Source: Vreelandella nanhaiensis (lineage in GTDB: Bacteria; Pseudomonadota; Gammaproteobacteria; Pseudomonadales; Halomonadaceae). Taken from it: DNA of 64,000 nucleotides. The stretch lies in contig NZ_RZHF01000006.1 of NCBI RefSeq assembly GCF_003990185.1, forward strand, positions 93,027-157,026, given 5' to 3'. The translations under genes and the position numbers were made by a program. Of this stretch, positions 55,069-63,201 are shown piece after piece. How positions within the stretch are numbered: position 1 is the first letter of the stretch; every line of letters starts with the position of its first letter. The notes under the pieces are model-generated. The model was not told the DNA's origin. It did not search any database and saw nothing but the letters and a program-made list of their open reading frames with translations.

Positions 55069-55096
55069 ACGCGGGTTCAATTCCCGCGCTCTTTTA
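55069..55096 (+). terminator. mtnBCD terminator, ssrA-3'-end-like hairpin
   Basis: CGCGGG-TTCAATT-CCCGCG followed by CTCTTTTATTT, 22 bases after the mtnD stop, is a good intrinsic terminator. The string GGACGCGGGTTCAATTCCCG also looks like the T-arm end of tmRNA/tRNA genes, and a 19/21 copy in the same orientation occurs at 55663-55683. Confidence 0.8.
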
Positions 55097-55346
55097 TTTC
55101 TTTCATTTAAACAAATTGGGTGTAGCTTTCCCTGTAAATTTAAGCCAGGATCTTATAGAAACTTAAACCAGATTTTAGCTTTCTCCCTATACAAAAATAT
55201 CAATATAGCCTTTTATTCACCTCACTGAGCAAACGATCTAAGTCATTTTGAGATTTCTTCAACTCTGTCATAAGATGAAAATTAACGTTCTTACTTTTTA
55301 TGTTTTTCATAATCAAAATTGGATTAAACTGAGACCAAGCTTCTGG
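55097..55346. other. AT-rich non-coding stretch after mtnD
   Basis: About 250 bases, much poorer in G+C than its neighbours, with no convincing reading frame and no clear motif. It continues into the AT-rich small gene at 55347. Composition suggests foreign origin. Confidence 0.5.
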
Positions 55347-55634
55347 CTAAAAATCTTTTTTAGTTTTTTCTAACGATACTTCCATTTCTTTTATTATAGT
55401 CTTTAAATTATCAACCTCATCATTTCCTAATAAACTCTCACCCGTTAGCTCGTAATATTCATTAGCTTTCGTCTGAAAATTATAAAAAGCTCTCTTAAAG
55501 CTCTTAAAATCTTTTTCACATGAGTAAACTTGATTCAGAAAACCATCATAAAATGATAAGAAGGAGAAAAAATACCCAACTAAAAGCGATAATATAGCTA
55601 CTACTAAGGCAATACATGATATTAAAATAGCCAT
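55347..55634 (-). CDS. Small membrane-anchored protein, unknown
   Basis: A 95-residue protein I do not recognise. Residues 1-27 are a single hydrophobic segment (MAILISCIALVVAILSLLVG); the rest is charged, aromatic-rich and likely helical (KSFKRAFYNFQTKANEYYEL, LKTIIKEMEVSLEKTKKDF), so probably an inner-membrane anchor with a cytoplasmic or periplasmic coiled coil. Codons are AT-rich, unlike neighbours. ATG at 55634 follows GGAG by nine bases; the frame is open back to 55715 inside mtnK, but a terminator lies between. Bracketed by 21-bp near-repeats, it looks like acquired DNA. Confidence 0.6.
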   Translation of the reverse strand: MAILISCIALVVAILSLLVGYFFSFLSFYDGFLNQVYSCEKDFKSFKRAFYNFQTKANEYYELTGESLLGNDEVDNLKTIIKEMEVSLEKTKKDF

Positions 55635-55660
55635 ATTAAAACTCCGAAAACCAATAAATA

Positions 55661-55684
55661 AAGACGCGGGCTTAATTCCCGCGT
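55661..55684 (-). terminator. mtnK terminator
   Basis: On the minus strand GACGCGGG-AATTAAG-CCCGCGTC is followed by TTTATTTATT, starting about 20 bases after the mtnK stop. Strong intrinsic terminator. In plus-strand orientation it is a 19/21 direct repeat of the mtnD terminator. Confidence 0.8.
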
Positions 55685-55704
55685 CACTTTCAAAGCACAC
55701 CGCT

Positions 55705-56982
55705 TTATAGAACATCCTGGCGGTTATAGGCCTGGGCTAGATCGATCAGTGCCGATATATCGCAGGCTGCCTCAGGATTCAGAATCAAGGCTTGGCCCAT
55801 CAGCACGTTGCGGGCTTCAAGCCTGGCGCGTAGCGCAGTGTCTTCGATCTCTTCAAAATCGGCGTTGTGGGCAAGTGAAAGCACCCGGCGGTGCATCTCG
55901 ATGCCGCAATAAGCCAGCGCATCCAGGCGAATCTCGCCCAGCAGCGCATCACAAGCGTCGTCCGCACTGTTGCCCTGCTCTTCAAACAACGCTCTGGGAA
56001 ACAGAATGCCAGTGCGCTCGGTTTGCCATAAATGACGGAACTCAGCATCAAAGCTTGTGAAGCACGCCTCAATCACCTCGAGAATCCACGCCTGGTAAGC
56101 GGCCAGATCATCTTCTTGACGGTGGGCGGGCTGGCTGAAATACGCCATCAGGAAGTTGGCAACCGCCATCCCCAGGTCAAACGCCATCGGCCCGTACTGG
56201 GAAAATTCAGGGTCGATCACGCGCACGTCGGTATCGGTCGCCATGATCGAGCCCGAATGTAAGTCACCGTGGAGCATGGTTTCGGTATTGGCGGTGAACT
56301 TCATCAATAGCCGCTGCACCTTGGCTTTTAATGGCGCATTACGGCGCAGCTCATCCACCACCGGCGAAAGCTCCGGCGTATGGTGGTTCATCTCGGCGCC
56401 GTAATAGGGGTCAGTGAACACCAGCGATTCGGTAATGGCGGGAATCGCCACGTTGCCGGAAAACAGCCCCACATCCTGCTTTTTCTCAGGGCTTGCCAAG
56501 GAAAGCTCCGAGCCGCGAAACGCCGTGCGCGCGCAGAACTGACCGATGGTTTCCCCAAGCTGAGCCACCCGCTCGCCCTTGATCAGCTTGCGTCGTAAAA
56601 TCGTGTGCGGGTAGAGATACTCCATCACGATCAGGGCCTGGGGCTTATCAAAGTAAAATACTTCAGGCGCAATGCCTGGGGCGCGCTTGGCCTGGCGCAC
56701 AAGCGCATAGTACTCAAAGTGCGCGCGATAAAGCGGCAGTGGCCAGCTTTCGCCCACCATACGTACGTAGGGCAGTGCCTGCTTGACCACCACGCTGCCC
56801 GTGGCGCCTGTCACAATAAACACTAGGTTCAAGTTACCGTCGCCCACCTCGCGAATTTCCCAGCTCGCGGGGTCACCACCTACACGGCTGGCCACTTCGT
56901 GTACATCTCCCAGGCGCGCTGCCAAGGTATCGACTGTTAGCGCTGCATAACGCAAGGCCGCTTCTGGTTGACCGTTTTCCAC
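55705..56982 (-). CDS. mtnK: 5-Methylthioribose kinase
   Basis: A 425-residue aminoglycoside-phosphotransferase-fold kinase. REVGDGNLNLVFIVTG, VVVKQALPYVRMVGESWPL with the ATP-binding lysine, catalytic loop MLHGDLHSGSIM and metal-binding VIDPEFSQYGPMAFDLG are typical of MtnK. It makes MTR-1-P, so this organism uses the MtnN/MtnK route (MTA nucleosidase elsewhere) rather than MTA phosphorylase. GTG start at 56982 with GAGGAG six bases upstream. Separated from mtnD by the AT-rich insert. Confidence 0.94.
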   Translation of the reverse strand: MENGQPEAALRYAALTVDTLAARLGDVHEVASRVGGDPASWEIREVGDGNLNLVFIVTGATGSVVVKQALPYVRMVGESWPLPLYRAHFEYYALVRQAKRAPGIAPEVFYFDKPQALIVMEYLYPHTILRRKLIKGERVAQLGETIGQFCARTAFRGSELSLASPEKKQDVGLFSGNVAIPAITESLVFTDPYYGAEMNHHTPELSPVVDELRRNAPLKAKVQRLLMKFTANTETMLHGDLHSGSIMATDTDVRVIDPEFSQYGPMAFDLGMAVANFLMAYFSQPAHRQEDDLAAYQAWILEVIEACFTSFDAEFRHLWQTERTGILFPRALFEEQGNSADDACDALLGEIRLDALAYCGIEMHRRVLSLAHNADFEEIEDTALRARLEARNVLMGQALILNPEAACDISALIDLAQAYNRQDVL

Positions 56983-57177
56983 AGCGTGCTCCTCAAGCAG
57001 AATTTTTGCGTATTTGTCATCACCAGAGAGCCAATGTCAAATAGATGTTCGAGCATGCGGATTGCCGTTAACCAGCAGATTTTCCGCTTCTCGGTCCTGT
57101 CTCGCTTTAGTAGTGCACGCTGCGGTAACGCCACTACACTGTGTGGAAACCGCCAACGTTATTGAAAGGAGGAAGCA

Positions 57178-57462
57178 ATGCAGCGCCAGCAGGACCCTCA
57201 AACGCACGACTGGACCTTTACTATCGGGCATCAGGAACTTGTGATTCACCGGCGCTATGAAGCGTTCAGTATGCTCAACGACTTCCTGCTGGGCATCTGG
57301 TTTACCTTCGGCAGCATTTGCTTCTTTTTTGAGGGCACCGTAAAAACGGTGGGCGTGTGTCTTTTCGTCGTTGGCAGCCTTCAGCTGTTGATTCGCCCAG
57401 CGATTCGCTTGCACCGCTATATTTACTTTAAACAGCTTCCAGATACCGACCAGGACGCTTAG
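57178..57462 (+). CDS. YrhK-family small membrane protein
   Basis: A 94-residue protein with two hydrophobic segments (LNDFLLGIWFTFGSICFFFE and VGVCLFVVGSLQLLIRPAIR) matching the YrhK-like domain. Function of the family is unknown to me. AAAGGAGG precedes the ATG. Divergent from mtnK and convergent with the DeoR gene, eight bases apart. Confidence 0.75.
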   Translation: MQRQQDPQTHDWTFTIGHQELVIHRRYEAFSMLNDFLLGIWFTFGSICFFFEGTVKTVGVCLFVVGSLQLLIRPAIRLHRYIYFKQLPDTDQDA

Positions 57463-57469
57463 TGTCCTT

Positions 57470-58225
57470 TTATCCCAGAAACCTGACGCCTCTGGCGGCG
57501 AGCGGGCTGCGTAATCGGTCGGGTAAAGGAGCATCGGTCACAACTGCGTCGTAGTCGGCCAGTTGTCCGGCGGCGCAGCGCAGCGGTAAATCGAACTTGG
57601 TTTTATCCAGCACCAGGACGCGATAGGCCGCATTGGCCAAGAGCGCTTCGCGGGCCATAACCTCATCGTCGTTGTAATCAAAAAGGCTGCCCTGGGCGTC
57701 CATTCCGCCTACCGAGACAATGCCTACATCTACCCGGTAGCGTTGAAAAAAGCGCCACGCGTCACCGCCAATCACGTCCTGATCGCGGCGGCGTACCCGG
57801 CCGCCCGCGACCACCAGCTCACATTCCAGGGCGGATAGCTTGATAAGTGCGTGAAGGTTATTGGTCATGATATGCAGCCCCTTTTTATCGTGCAGCGCGT
57901 CGGCCAGCTGTTCAACGGTAGTGCCGGTACCTAAAAACAGAGACTGATGGTGCTGAATCAACGAGGCGGCCTGGCGCGCAATATGCCGTTTTCCAGCTTC
58001 ATTGACGATCTGGCGCTGGTCATAGCCGATATTTTCACGGTCAGGAAACGGCAATACCTCGCCATGGCGACGTAGCACCATCCCCTTTTCGGCAAGAAAG
58101 CGGATATCACCTCGCAGCGTTTGTACTGATACACCAAACTGGCTGGCCAGTGCCTCTAGGGAGTGGCGTCCCTCCTGGCGCACCCGCTCAAGCAGTGCCT
58201 GGCGACGCTCGTTTAAGCCTTTCAT
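57470..58225 (-). CDS. DeoR-family regulator
   Basis: A 251-residue repressor-type protein: DeoR helix-turn-helix at residues 4-58 (LNERRQALLERVRQEGRHSL, FGVSVQTLRGDIRFLAEKGM) and the DeoRC sugar-phosphate-sensing domain with SLFLGTGTTVEQLAD and VGIVSVGGMDAQGSLFDYND. The nearest well-known type is GlpR/AgaR, sensing phosphorylated small molecules. ATG at 58225 is chosen over ATG at 58246, which lacks a ribosome site. It is divergent from the ABC/MBL/HAD operon; three evenly spaced sites lie in the gap. Confidence 0.88.
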   Translation of the reverse strand: MKGLNERRQALLERVRQEGRHSLEALASQFGVSVQTLRGDIRFLAEKGMVLRRHGEVLPFPDRENIGYDQRQIVNEAGKRHIARQAASLIQHHQSLFLGTGTTVEQLADALHDKKGLHIMTNNLHALIKLSALECELVVAGGRVRRRDQDVIGGDAWRFFQRYRVDVGIVSVGGMDAQGSLFDYNDDEVMAREALLANAAYRVLVLDKTKFDLPLRCAAGQLADYDAVVTDAPLPDRLRSPLAARGVRFLG

Positions 58226-58254
58226 CGTGCTCTCATTCCCCCTCATTTTTTGCT

Positions 58255-58305
58255 AACGAAAGCCTTGTTGAAGTTTTCGAAAGCTCGACCCCATCAAACG
58301 AAAGC
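58255..58305. promoter_or_regulatory. DeoR-type operator array, three sites at 21-bp spacing
   Basis: AACGAAAGC at 58255, TTCGAAAGC at 58276 and AACGAAAGC at 58297 start exactly 21 bases apart, two helical turns, in the 146-base divergent region. DeoR-family proteins are known to bind repeated TTTCG(T/A)T elements, which is the reverse complement of this motif. Exact phasing makes chance unlikely. Confidence 0.78.
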
Positions 58306-58371
58306 GTACTGTCACGATGTTGTAAGGTGATGACAGTAGTGTGAGCAGGGTTAACTCACTGGAGATTTCTG

Positions 58372-59364
58372 ATGTTCAAGCGCTCACTCTGCACCGCTAT
58401 CGCTCTTACCAGCACGATTGCAAGCCTGGCTATTTCAGCAAATGCCATTGCCGACGATAAGCTCGTGCTCTATACCAGCCAGCCCAACAGCGACGCCCAG
58501 CAAACGGTCGATGCTTTCCAGGCGGCTTATCCGGATATCGAGGTGGAGTGGGTACGCGACGGCACCACGCGGTTGATGACCCGCCTGCGCTCCGAGCTTG
58601 CCGCCGGGGTCAGTAACCCCGATGTGCTGCTGATTGCCGACAGCATGACCATGGAGTCGCTAAAGCAGGAAGGCCAGCTTCAGGCTTACCTGAGCCCTGA
58701 ACGCGATGCCTTTGATGCCGAGCTTTTCGACCCGGAAGGTTACTACTACGGCACCAAGCTGATCACCACCGGGATCGTCTATAACACCGGCGCGGAAGAA
58801 CAGCCGCAAAGCTGGCAGGATCTGCTCAAGCCTGAGTACGAAGGACTGGTCACGATGCCCAGCCCGCTCTACTCGGGTGCAGCGCTGATTCACATGGCGG
58901 CGATTAGCGAGAACCCCGCCCTGGGTGAGAGCTATTACGATGCCCTGCATGACAACCGCACCGAAGCCCAGGGTGGTAACGGTGGTGTATTCAACGCAGT
59001 GGCGGCTGGCACCAAGCCTTACGGAATCGTAGTGGACTTCCTGCCCATCCGCGAAGCGGCCAAAGGCTCGCCGGTTGAGTTTGTTTTCCCTGAAGAGGGC
59101 GTAAGCGCGGTCACCGAGCCCGTCGCTATTATGGCAGGCGCCAAAAACGTCGATGCGGCTCAGAAGTTTGTCGATTTTGTGCTCTCGGAAGAGGGCCAGC
59201 AGCTTGTCAGCGAGCAGGGTTATCTACCTGCCCACCCCGATGTTACACCGCCGGAAGGCTTCCCCGCCCGTGACACTATTGAGCTGATGCCCGTCGATAT
59301 CGCCCAGGCGCTTGAGCAGGAAGAAGCCCTGAAGCAACGTTTCAGCGATCTGTTCGGCGGCTGA
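58372..59364 (+). CDS. ABC transporter family 1 binding protein (Fe3+/phosphonate-type)
   Basis: A 330-residue binding protein with a signal peptide ending ANAIA-DDKLVLYTSQ. The mature part resembles AfuA/FbpA and 2-aminoethylphosphonate binding proteins: LVLYTSQPNSDAQQTVDAFQ, WVRDGTTRLMTRLRSELAAG, GTKLITTGIVYN. The iron-binding tyrosine pair of FbpA is not evident, so a phospho-compound ligand is favoured by context. GGAG precedes the ATG. Confidence 0.87.
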   Translation: MFKRSLCTAIALTSTIASLAISANAIADDKLVLYTSQPNSDAQQTVDAFQAAYPDIEVEWVRDGTTRLMTRLRSELAAGVSNPDVLLIADSMTMESLKQEGQLQAYLSPERDAFDAELFDPEGYYYGTKLITTGIVYNTGAEEQPQSWQDLLKPEYEGLVTMPSPLYSGAALIHMAAISENPALGESYYDALHDNRTEAQGGNGGVFNAVAAGTKPYGIVVDFLPIREAAKGSPVEFVFPEEGVSAVTEPVAIMAGAKNVDAAQKFVDFVLSEEGQQLVSEQGYLPAHPDVTPPEGFPARDTIELMPVDIAQALEQEEALKQRFSDLFGG

Positions 59365-59366
59365 TT

Positions 59367-61067
59367 ATGTCACCGAGTCTTACCCAAGGCAGCCAGCACC
59401 GCTGGCTGCTTACCCTTCTGACGCTTACCGTCGTCCTGCTGAGCCTGGCACCTAGCCTGCGCCTTCTGGTCGAAGCGTTAAGCGATCTGACGCAAGGGGG
59501 CAACGCGCCGCTATGGCGTGTGCTCCAATCAGCGAGTACCTGGCGGGCCCTGTCGCACAGTCTCTACACCTCGGGGTTGGGCATGTTGATTGCCCTTACG
59601 CTAGGCAGCCTGTTTGCGTTTGTCATCACCCTGACCGACATTCGCGGCAAGGCGTGGCTGGTGTTCTGCTTTATGTTGCCGATGATGATTCCGCCCCAGG
59701 TCACGGCGCTTAGCTGGCTACAGCTATTTGGCCCGGCAAGCCCGTTACTCAAAAGCATCGGTATGGCACCGCCGCTGGGCAGCCCGCAGCCGCTCTACTC
59801 GGCGGAAGGCATCGCGCTACTGTTAGGTATTCAAAGTGCCCCGCTGGTATTTCTGGCCCTGCGCACCTCGCTACTTTCACTACCCCGCGAACTTGTCGAA
59901 GCCGCCCGCATCAGTGGCGCCCGGCAAAACCAGGTATGGCGGCATATCGTACTGCCCGTGACGAGAAGTGGCCTGGTAGCAGGTAGCGCCATGGCGTTTA
60001 TCTCAAGTCTGGGTAACTTTGGCATTCCGGCCATGCTGGGCATTCCTGCGGGCTATTACGTTCTACCCACGCTGATCTACCAGCGCATGGCCAGTTTTGG
60101 CACCGGCGTCCTCGCTGAGATGGCCGCGCTTTCACTATTGATCGGCGTGCTGGCGCTGGCGGGTGTGGCGCTTCAGCAACACTGGATGGGCCGCAGCCGT
60201 TTCGGGCTGGTGGGGCATAGCGGGCGCGCCCATGATTTCTCACTCGGCCGCTTTCGCGCGCTGGTCACGGTGCTGCTGGTAAGCGTGTTACTGGTCATTC
60301 TTGTCGCGCCGCTGGTGGCACTGGTAGTCAGCTCGCTGGTGCCGGCCATGGGCGTACCGCTTAATGCCGATACCGCCACTCTAAATGCCTACCATGAAGT
60401 GATTGGCCGCCAGGGCGCTACGTGGCGCGCCATGCGCAATAGCTTTTGGCTCGCCGGTGGCGCAGCCGTGGTGCTCATGCTGTGCAGTCTGCCGCTGGCG
60501 TACCGCCTCCAGCGGCTTCCAGCGCGCCTGCAAAATCTGACGCTGAGTATTATCGAGCTACCTTACGCCCTGCCTGGCGTGGTACTCGCAATTGCCTGCA
60601 TTCTACTGTTCGTGCGGCCATTGCCCATTATCAACGTCGCACTGTACGGCACGCTGGGGCTGATCTTCGTGGCCTATCTGGCGCGTTTTCTGGTGGTGTG
60701 CCTAAAGCCGGTCAGCGCAAGCCTCGCCCAGTTAGACCCTTCCCTTGAAGAAGCCGCCCAGCTCGCCGGTGCCGGCCCGTGGCGCCGCCTTACCACTATC
60801 GTCATGCCGCTGATTGCACCCGCGCTGTTTGCTGGCGGGCTTTTGGTGTTTCTGCTGGCTGTCAACGAGCTGACCGTCTCGGCGCTTTTATGGAGTGCGG
60901 GCAACGAAACCCTGGGCGTACTGATTTTCAACCTCGATGAAGGTGGCGAAAGCGTGCTGGCCTCAGCGGTGTCCGTGCTGGTCGTGCTGATGGTCGCTTC
61001 ACTCATGCTCTCGCTTAGCCTTTTGGCCCCGCGTTTACCCAAAGGAGTCGTGCCATGGCAGGGCTAA
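59367..61067 (+). CDS. ABC permease, two-domain FbpB type
   Basis: A 566-residue membrane protein with about twelve hydrophobic segments in two permease units, each with an EAA loop (LPRELVEAARISGARQNQVW and LDPSLEEAAQLAGAGPWRRL). FbpB/PhnV-like fused permease. It starts two bases after the binding-protein stop and overlaps the ATPase gene by 13 bases. Confidence 0.92.
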   Translation: MSPSLTQGSQHRWLLTLLTLTVVLLSLAPSLRLLVEALSDLTQGGNAPLWRVLQSASTWRALSHSLYTSGLGMLIALTLGSLFAFVITLTDIRGKAWLVFCFMLPMMIPPQVTALSWLQLFGPASPLLKSIGMAPPLGSPQPLYSAEGIALLLGIQSAPLVFLALRTSLLSLPRELVEAARISGARQNQVWRHIVLPVTRSGLVAGSAMAFISSLGNFGIPAMLGIPAGYYVLPTLIYQRMASFGTGVLAEMAALSLLIGVLALAGVALQQHWMGRSRFGLVGHSGRAHDFSLGRFRALVTVLLVSVLLVILVAPLVALVVSSLVPAMGVPLNADTATLNAYHEVIGRQGATWRAMRNSFWLAGGAAVVLMLCSLPLAYRLQRLPARLQNLTLSIIELPYALPGVVLAIACILLFVRPLPIINVALYGTLGLIFVAYLARFLVVCLKPVSASLAQLDPSLEEAAQLAGAGPWRRLTTIVMPLIAPALFAGGLLVFLLAVNELTVSALLWSAGNETLGVLIFNLDEGGESVLASAVSVLVVLMVASLMLSLSLLAPRLPKGVVPWQG

Positions 61068-62101
61068 CCCTTAAGCAAGTTACCAAGCAGTTTGGCGAAC
61101 ACAAGGCCGTGGATGGGCTTTCATTAACGGTTGAACCGGGTGAGTTCGTCGCCCTGCTCGGCCCCAGCGGCTGCGGAAAAACCACCATGCTACGTATGCT
61201 GGCCGGGTTCGAGCAGGTCAGTGCCGGGGAGATCCACCTGGGCGATACGCTTTTGGCAAGCGCGCAGCACCACGTACTCCCCGAGCAGCGCAACATGGCC
61301 ATGGTGTTCCAATCCTACGCGTTGTGGCCGCATATGAGCGTCGCGGATAACGTCGGCTACCCACTCAAACTGCGCGGCATGCGCGGGGCAGAATATCAAC
61401 GCCGTGTTGAGCAAGCGCTTGCCCTGGTGGCGCTTGAACCCTACGCCCAGCGAACGCCTCAGGATTTAAGCGGCGGCCAGCGCCAGCGCGTGGCGCTCGC
61501 CCGCTGTCTGGTCACCAACCCATCAGTGGTGCTTCTGGATGAGCCCTTGGCGAACCTGGATCGCCACCTGCGCGCCTCCATGGAGCATAGCTTTGCAGAT
61601 TTTCACCGCCGCACCGGCGCGACCATGGTGTACGTCACGCACGATCAAAGCGAAGCCATGGCGCTGGCCGACCGTATCGCGGTGATGCAGGCGGGCAAAC
61701 TGGTGCAGTGGGCCACGCCCGAAACGCTCTACCGCGAACCGCGTACGTCCTGGGTGGCAAGCTTTATCGGCCAAGGCAGCCAACTGATGATAAGCAACGG
61801 CGCACCGGGCAGGCGTCTTGGCGGCCATGAGCTGATGCAGGGGCTGACGTCTCCCGCCTCCCAGCGAAACCAGCCAGTACTGGTGCGCCCTGAACACATT
61901 CAGGTGCATCCCGAGGCGCCGAGCCAGCAGGATTTAACCGCCCGTGTTGAGCGCCAAACCTTTCGTGGCGAGCGTTACGAGCTTCACCTGCGCATGAGGG
62001 ACGGCGAAACGCTGCTCACCTATCATTCCCATGCACTGAAAGAGGGCCAGCAGGTGGCGCTAACGCTCTTGGAAGGCTGGTGTCTGGAGCCTGACCAATG
62101 A
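61055..62101 (+). CDS. ABC ATPase, FbpC/PotA type
   Basis: A 348-residue ATPase: Walker A GPSGCGKTTMLRMLAGF, FQSYALWPHMS, signature [15 protein letters not shown], Walker B VVLLDEPLANLDR, H-loop VTHDQSEAMALADR, and a TOBE tail from about residue 250. GGAG lies before the ATG. Overlaps the MBL gene by ATGA, tying transport to hydrolysis. Confidence 0.93.
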   Translation: MAGLTLKQVTKQFGEHKAVDGLSLTVEPGEFVALLGPSGCGKTTMLRMLAGFEQVSAGEIHLGDTLLASAQHHVLPEQRNMAMVFQSYALWPHMSVADNVGYPLKLRGMRGAEYQRRVEQALALVALEPYAQRTPQDLSGGQRQRVALARCLVTNPSVVLLDEPLANLDRHLRASMEHSFADFHRRTGATMVYVTHDQSEAMALADRIAVMQAGKLVQWATPETLYREPRTSWVASFIGQGSQLMISNGAPGRRLGGHELMQGLTSPASQRNQPVLVRPEHIQVHPEAPSQQDLTARVERQTFRGERYELHLRMRDGETLLTYHSHALKEGQQVALTLLEGWCLEPDQ

Positions 62102-63201
62102 GCGCCAGCATCAACATTTTAAGCGGCCTGGGCGATAAAGGCCCGGCGGCCATTGTGGTGGAGGCCAACGGCAAGCGTCTGCTGCTTGACGCTGGCGGCG
62201 CACTGCACCCAGGCGAGCCTACCACCTGGGCACGCGGGCTTGATATCGATGCGGTAATTATCAGCCATGATCATATCGATCATATTGGCGGCGTCAGCGA
62301 GCTGCCCGCTACGCTGCCGCTTTACTGCACACCCCTGGTCGCTCAGGCACTTCCCAAAGGGCGAGCCTGGCAGTCGCTGCCTGAACGCAGTACCTGTCAG
62401 GTTGCCGGCATTCCGGTGACTACCGGCCAGGCGGGCCATTCATTGGGCGGGGTATGGATTCACCTGGGTATTGAGGGCGGCATTTTCTACAGCGGCGACG
62501 CCTGCTTTGAGTCTCGGCTGTTTCCGTTTGATGCACCGCCACCGGCGCGTATTGCGCTGTTGGACGCTTCTTATGGCACCTACGATCAGCCCCAACAGGC
62601 ATGCGTGGATGCCATTAGCGAACACTTGAACCGCCCGCTGGTTTTCCCGGTTCCTGAATCGGGCCGGGCGCTTGAGATGGCGCTCTGGCTAGCCGAAGAG
62701 GCGGACGCTCGTGGGCTTTCGCTCGCCATTGATCCGGTTATTCGAGCCAACCTGAAAACACTGTTGGCACTCCCCTCGACGCTGCGCCGCTCCCATGCGG
62801 ATGACAACATTAAAACGCTTCTGACTCGCCCTGATGCCTCCCAGCCAACGCTCAAGCTGATCAGCGATCGTGACGATACCGCTGCCATGTGGCCCGGCTT
62901 CCACCTGCTGCATACCGGTTATCTGACGCCTTCGCGCTGCGCCGAACTTGCCGCTGGCGACATCCTCTGGCAGCGCTGGAATGTGCACCTGCGCGCCTCG
63001 CACTTGGTCGAGCTTGCCGATCAGATACAGGCCGAACGTGTCGTGCCGCTATTTACCCACTTATCCGAACCCGCACTCGGCGCATGGCGAACGTTACTGG
63101 GTGCCCGCCTCGCCACGGAAAAGACCCTGTTCTTAAATACTTACGCCTTGAATACTCACACTTTAGATGCCAACGCCTTGAATAACAGGAGCCCTGCATG
63201 A
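62098..63201 (+). CDS. Metallo-beta-lactamase-fold hydrolase, possibly beta-CASP-like
   Basis: A 367-residue MBL-fold protein. The metal motif HxHxDH is at H57-D58-H59-I60-D61-H62 (ISHDHIDHIGG), with later ligands in QAGHSLGG and YSGDACF. From about residue 170 the sequence FPVPESGRALEMALWLAEEA resembles the GRaxE helix of beta-CASP nucleases, and LRASHLVELADQIQAERVVP resembles their C-terminal histidine segment. So it may be a nuclease or phosphodiesterase. No signal peptide, hence cytoplasmic. Coupled by ATGA overlaps to the ATPase before and the phosphatase after. Confidence 0.8.
   Translation: MSASINILSGLGDKGPAAIVVEANGKRLLLDAGGALHPGEPTTWARGLDIDAVIISHDHIDHIGGVSELPATLPLYCTPLVAQALPKGRAWQSLPERSTCQVAGIPVTTGQAGHSLGGVWIHLGIEGGIFYSGDACFESRLFPFDAPPPARIALLDASYGTYDQPQQACVDAISEHLNRPLVFPVPESGRALEMALWLAEEADARGLSLAIDPVIRANLKTLLALPSTLRRSHADDNIKTLLTRPDASQPTLKLISDRDDTAAMWPGFHLLHTGYLTPSRCAELAAGDILWQRWNVHLRASHLVELADQIQAERVVPLFTHLSEPALGAWRTLLGARLATEKTLFLNTYALNTHTLDANALNNRSPA

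Noticed and set aside
55066-55092. tRNA or tmRNA gene suggested by a T-arm-like sequence
   Set aside because: Only the T-arm-like hairpin exists; there is no acceptor, D or anticodon arm and no CCA. It works as the mtnD terminator, so it is listed as that, with the resemblance noted.
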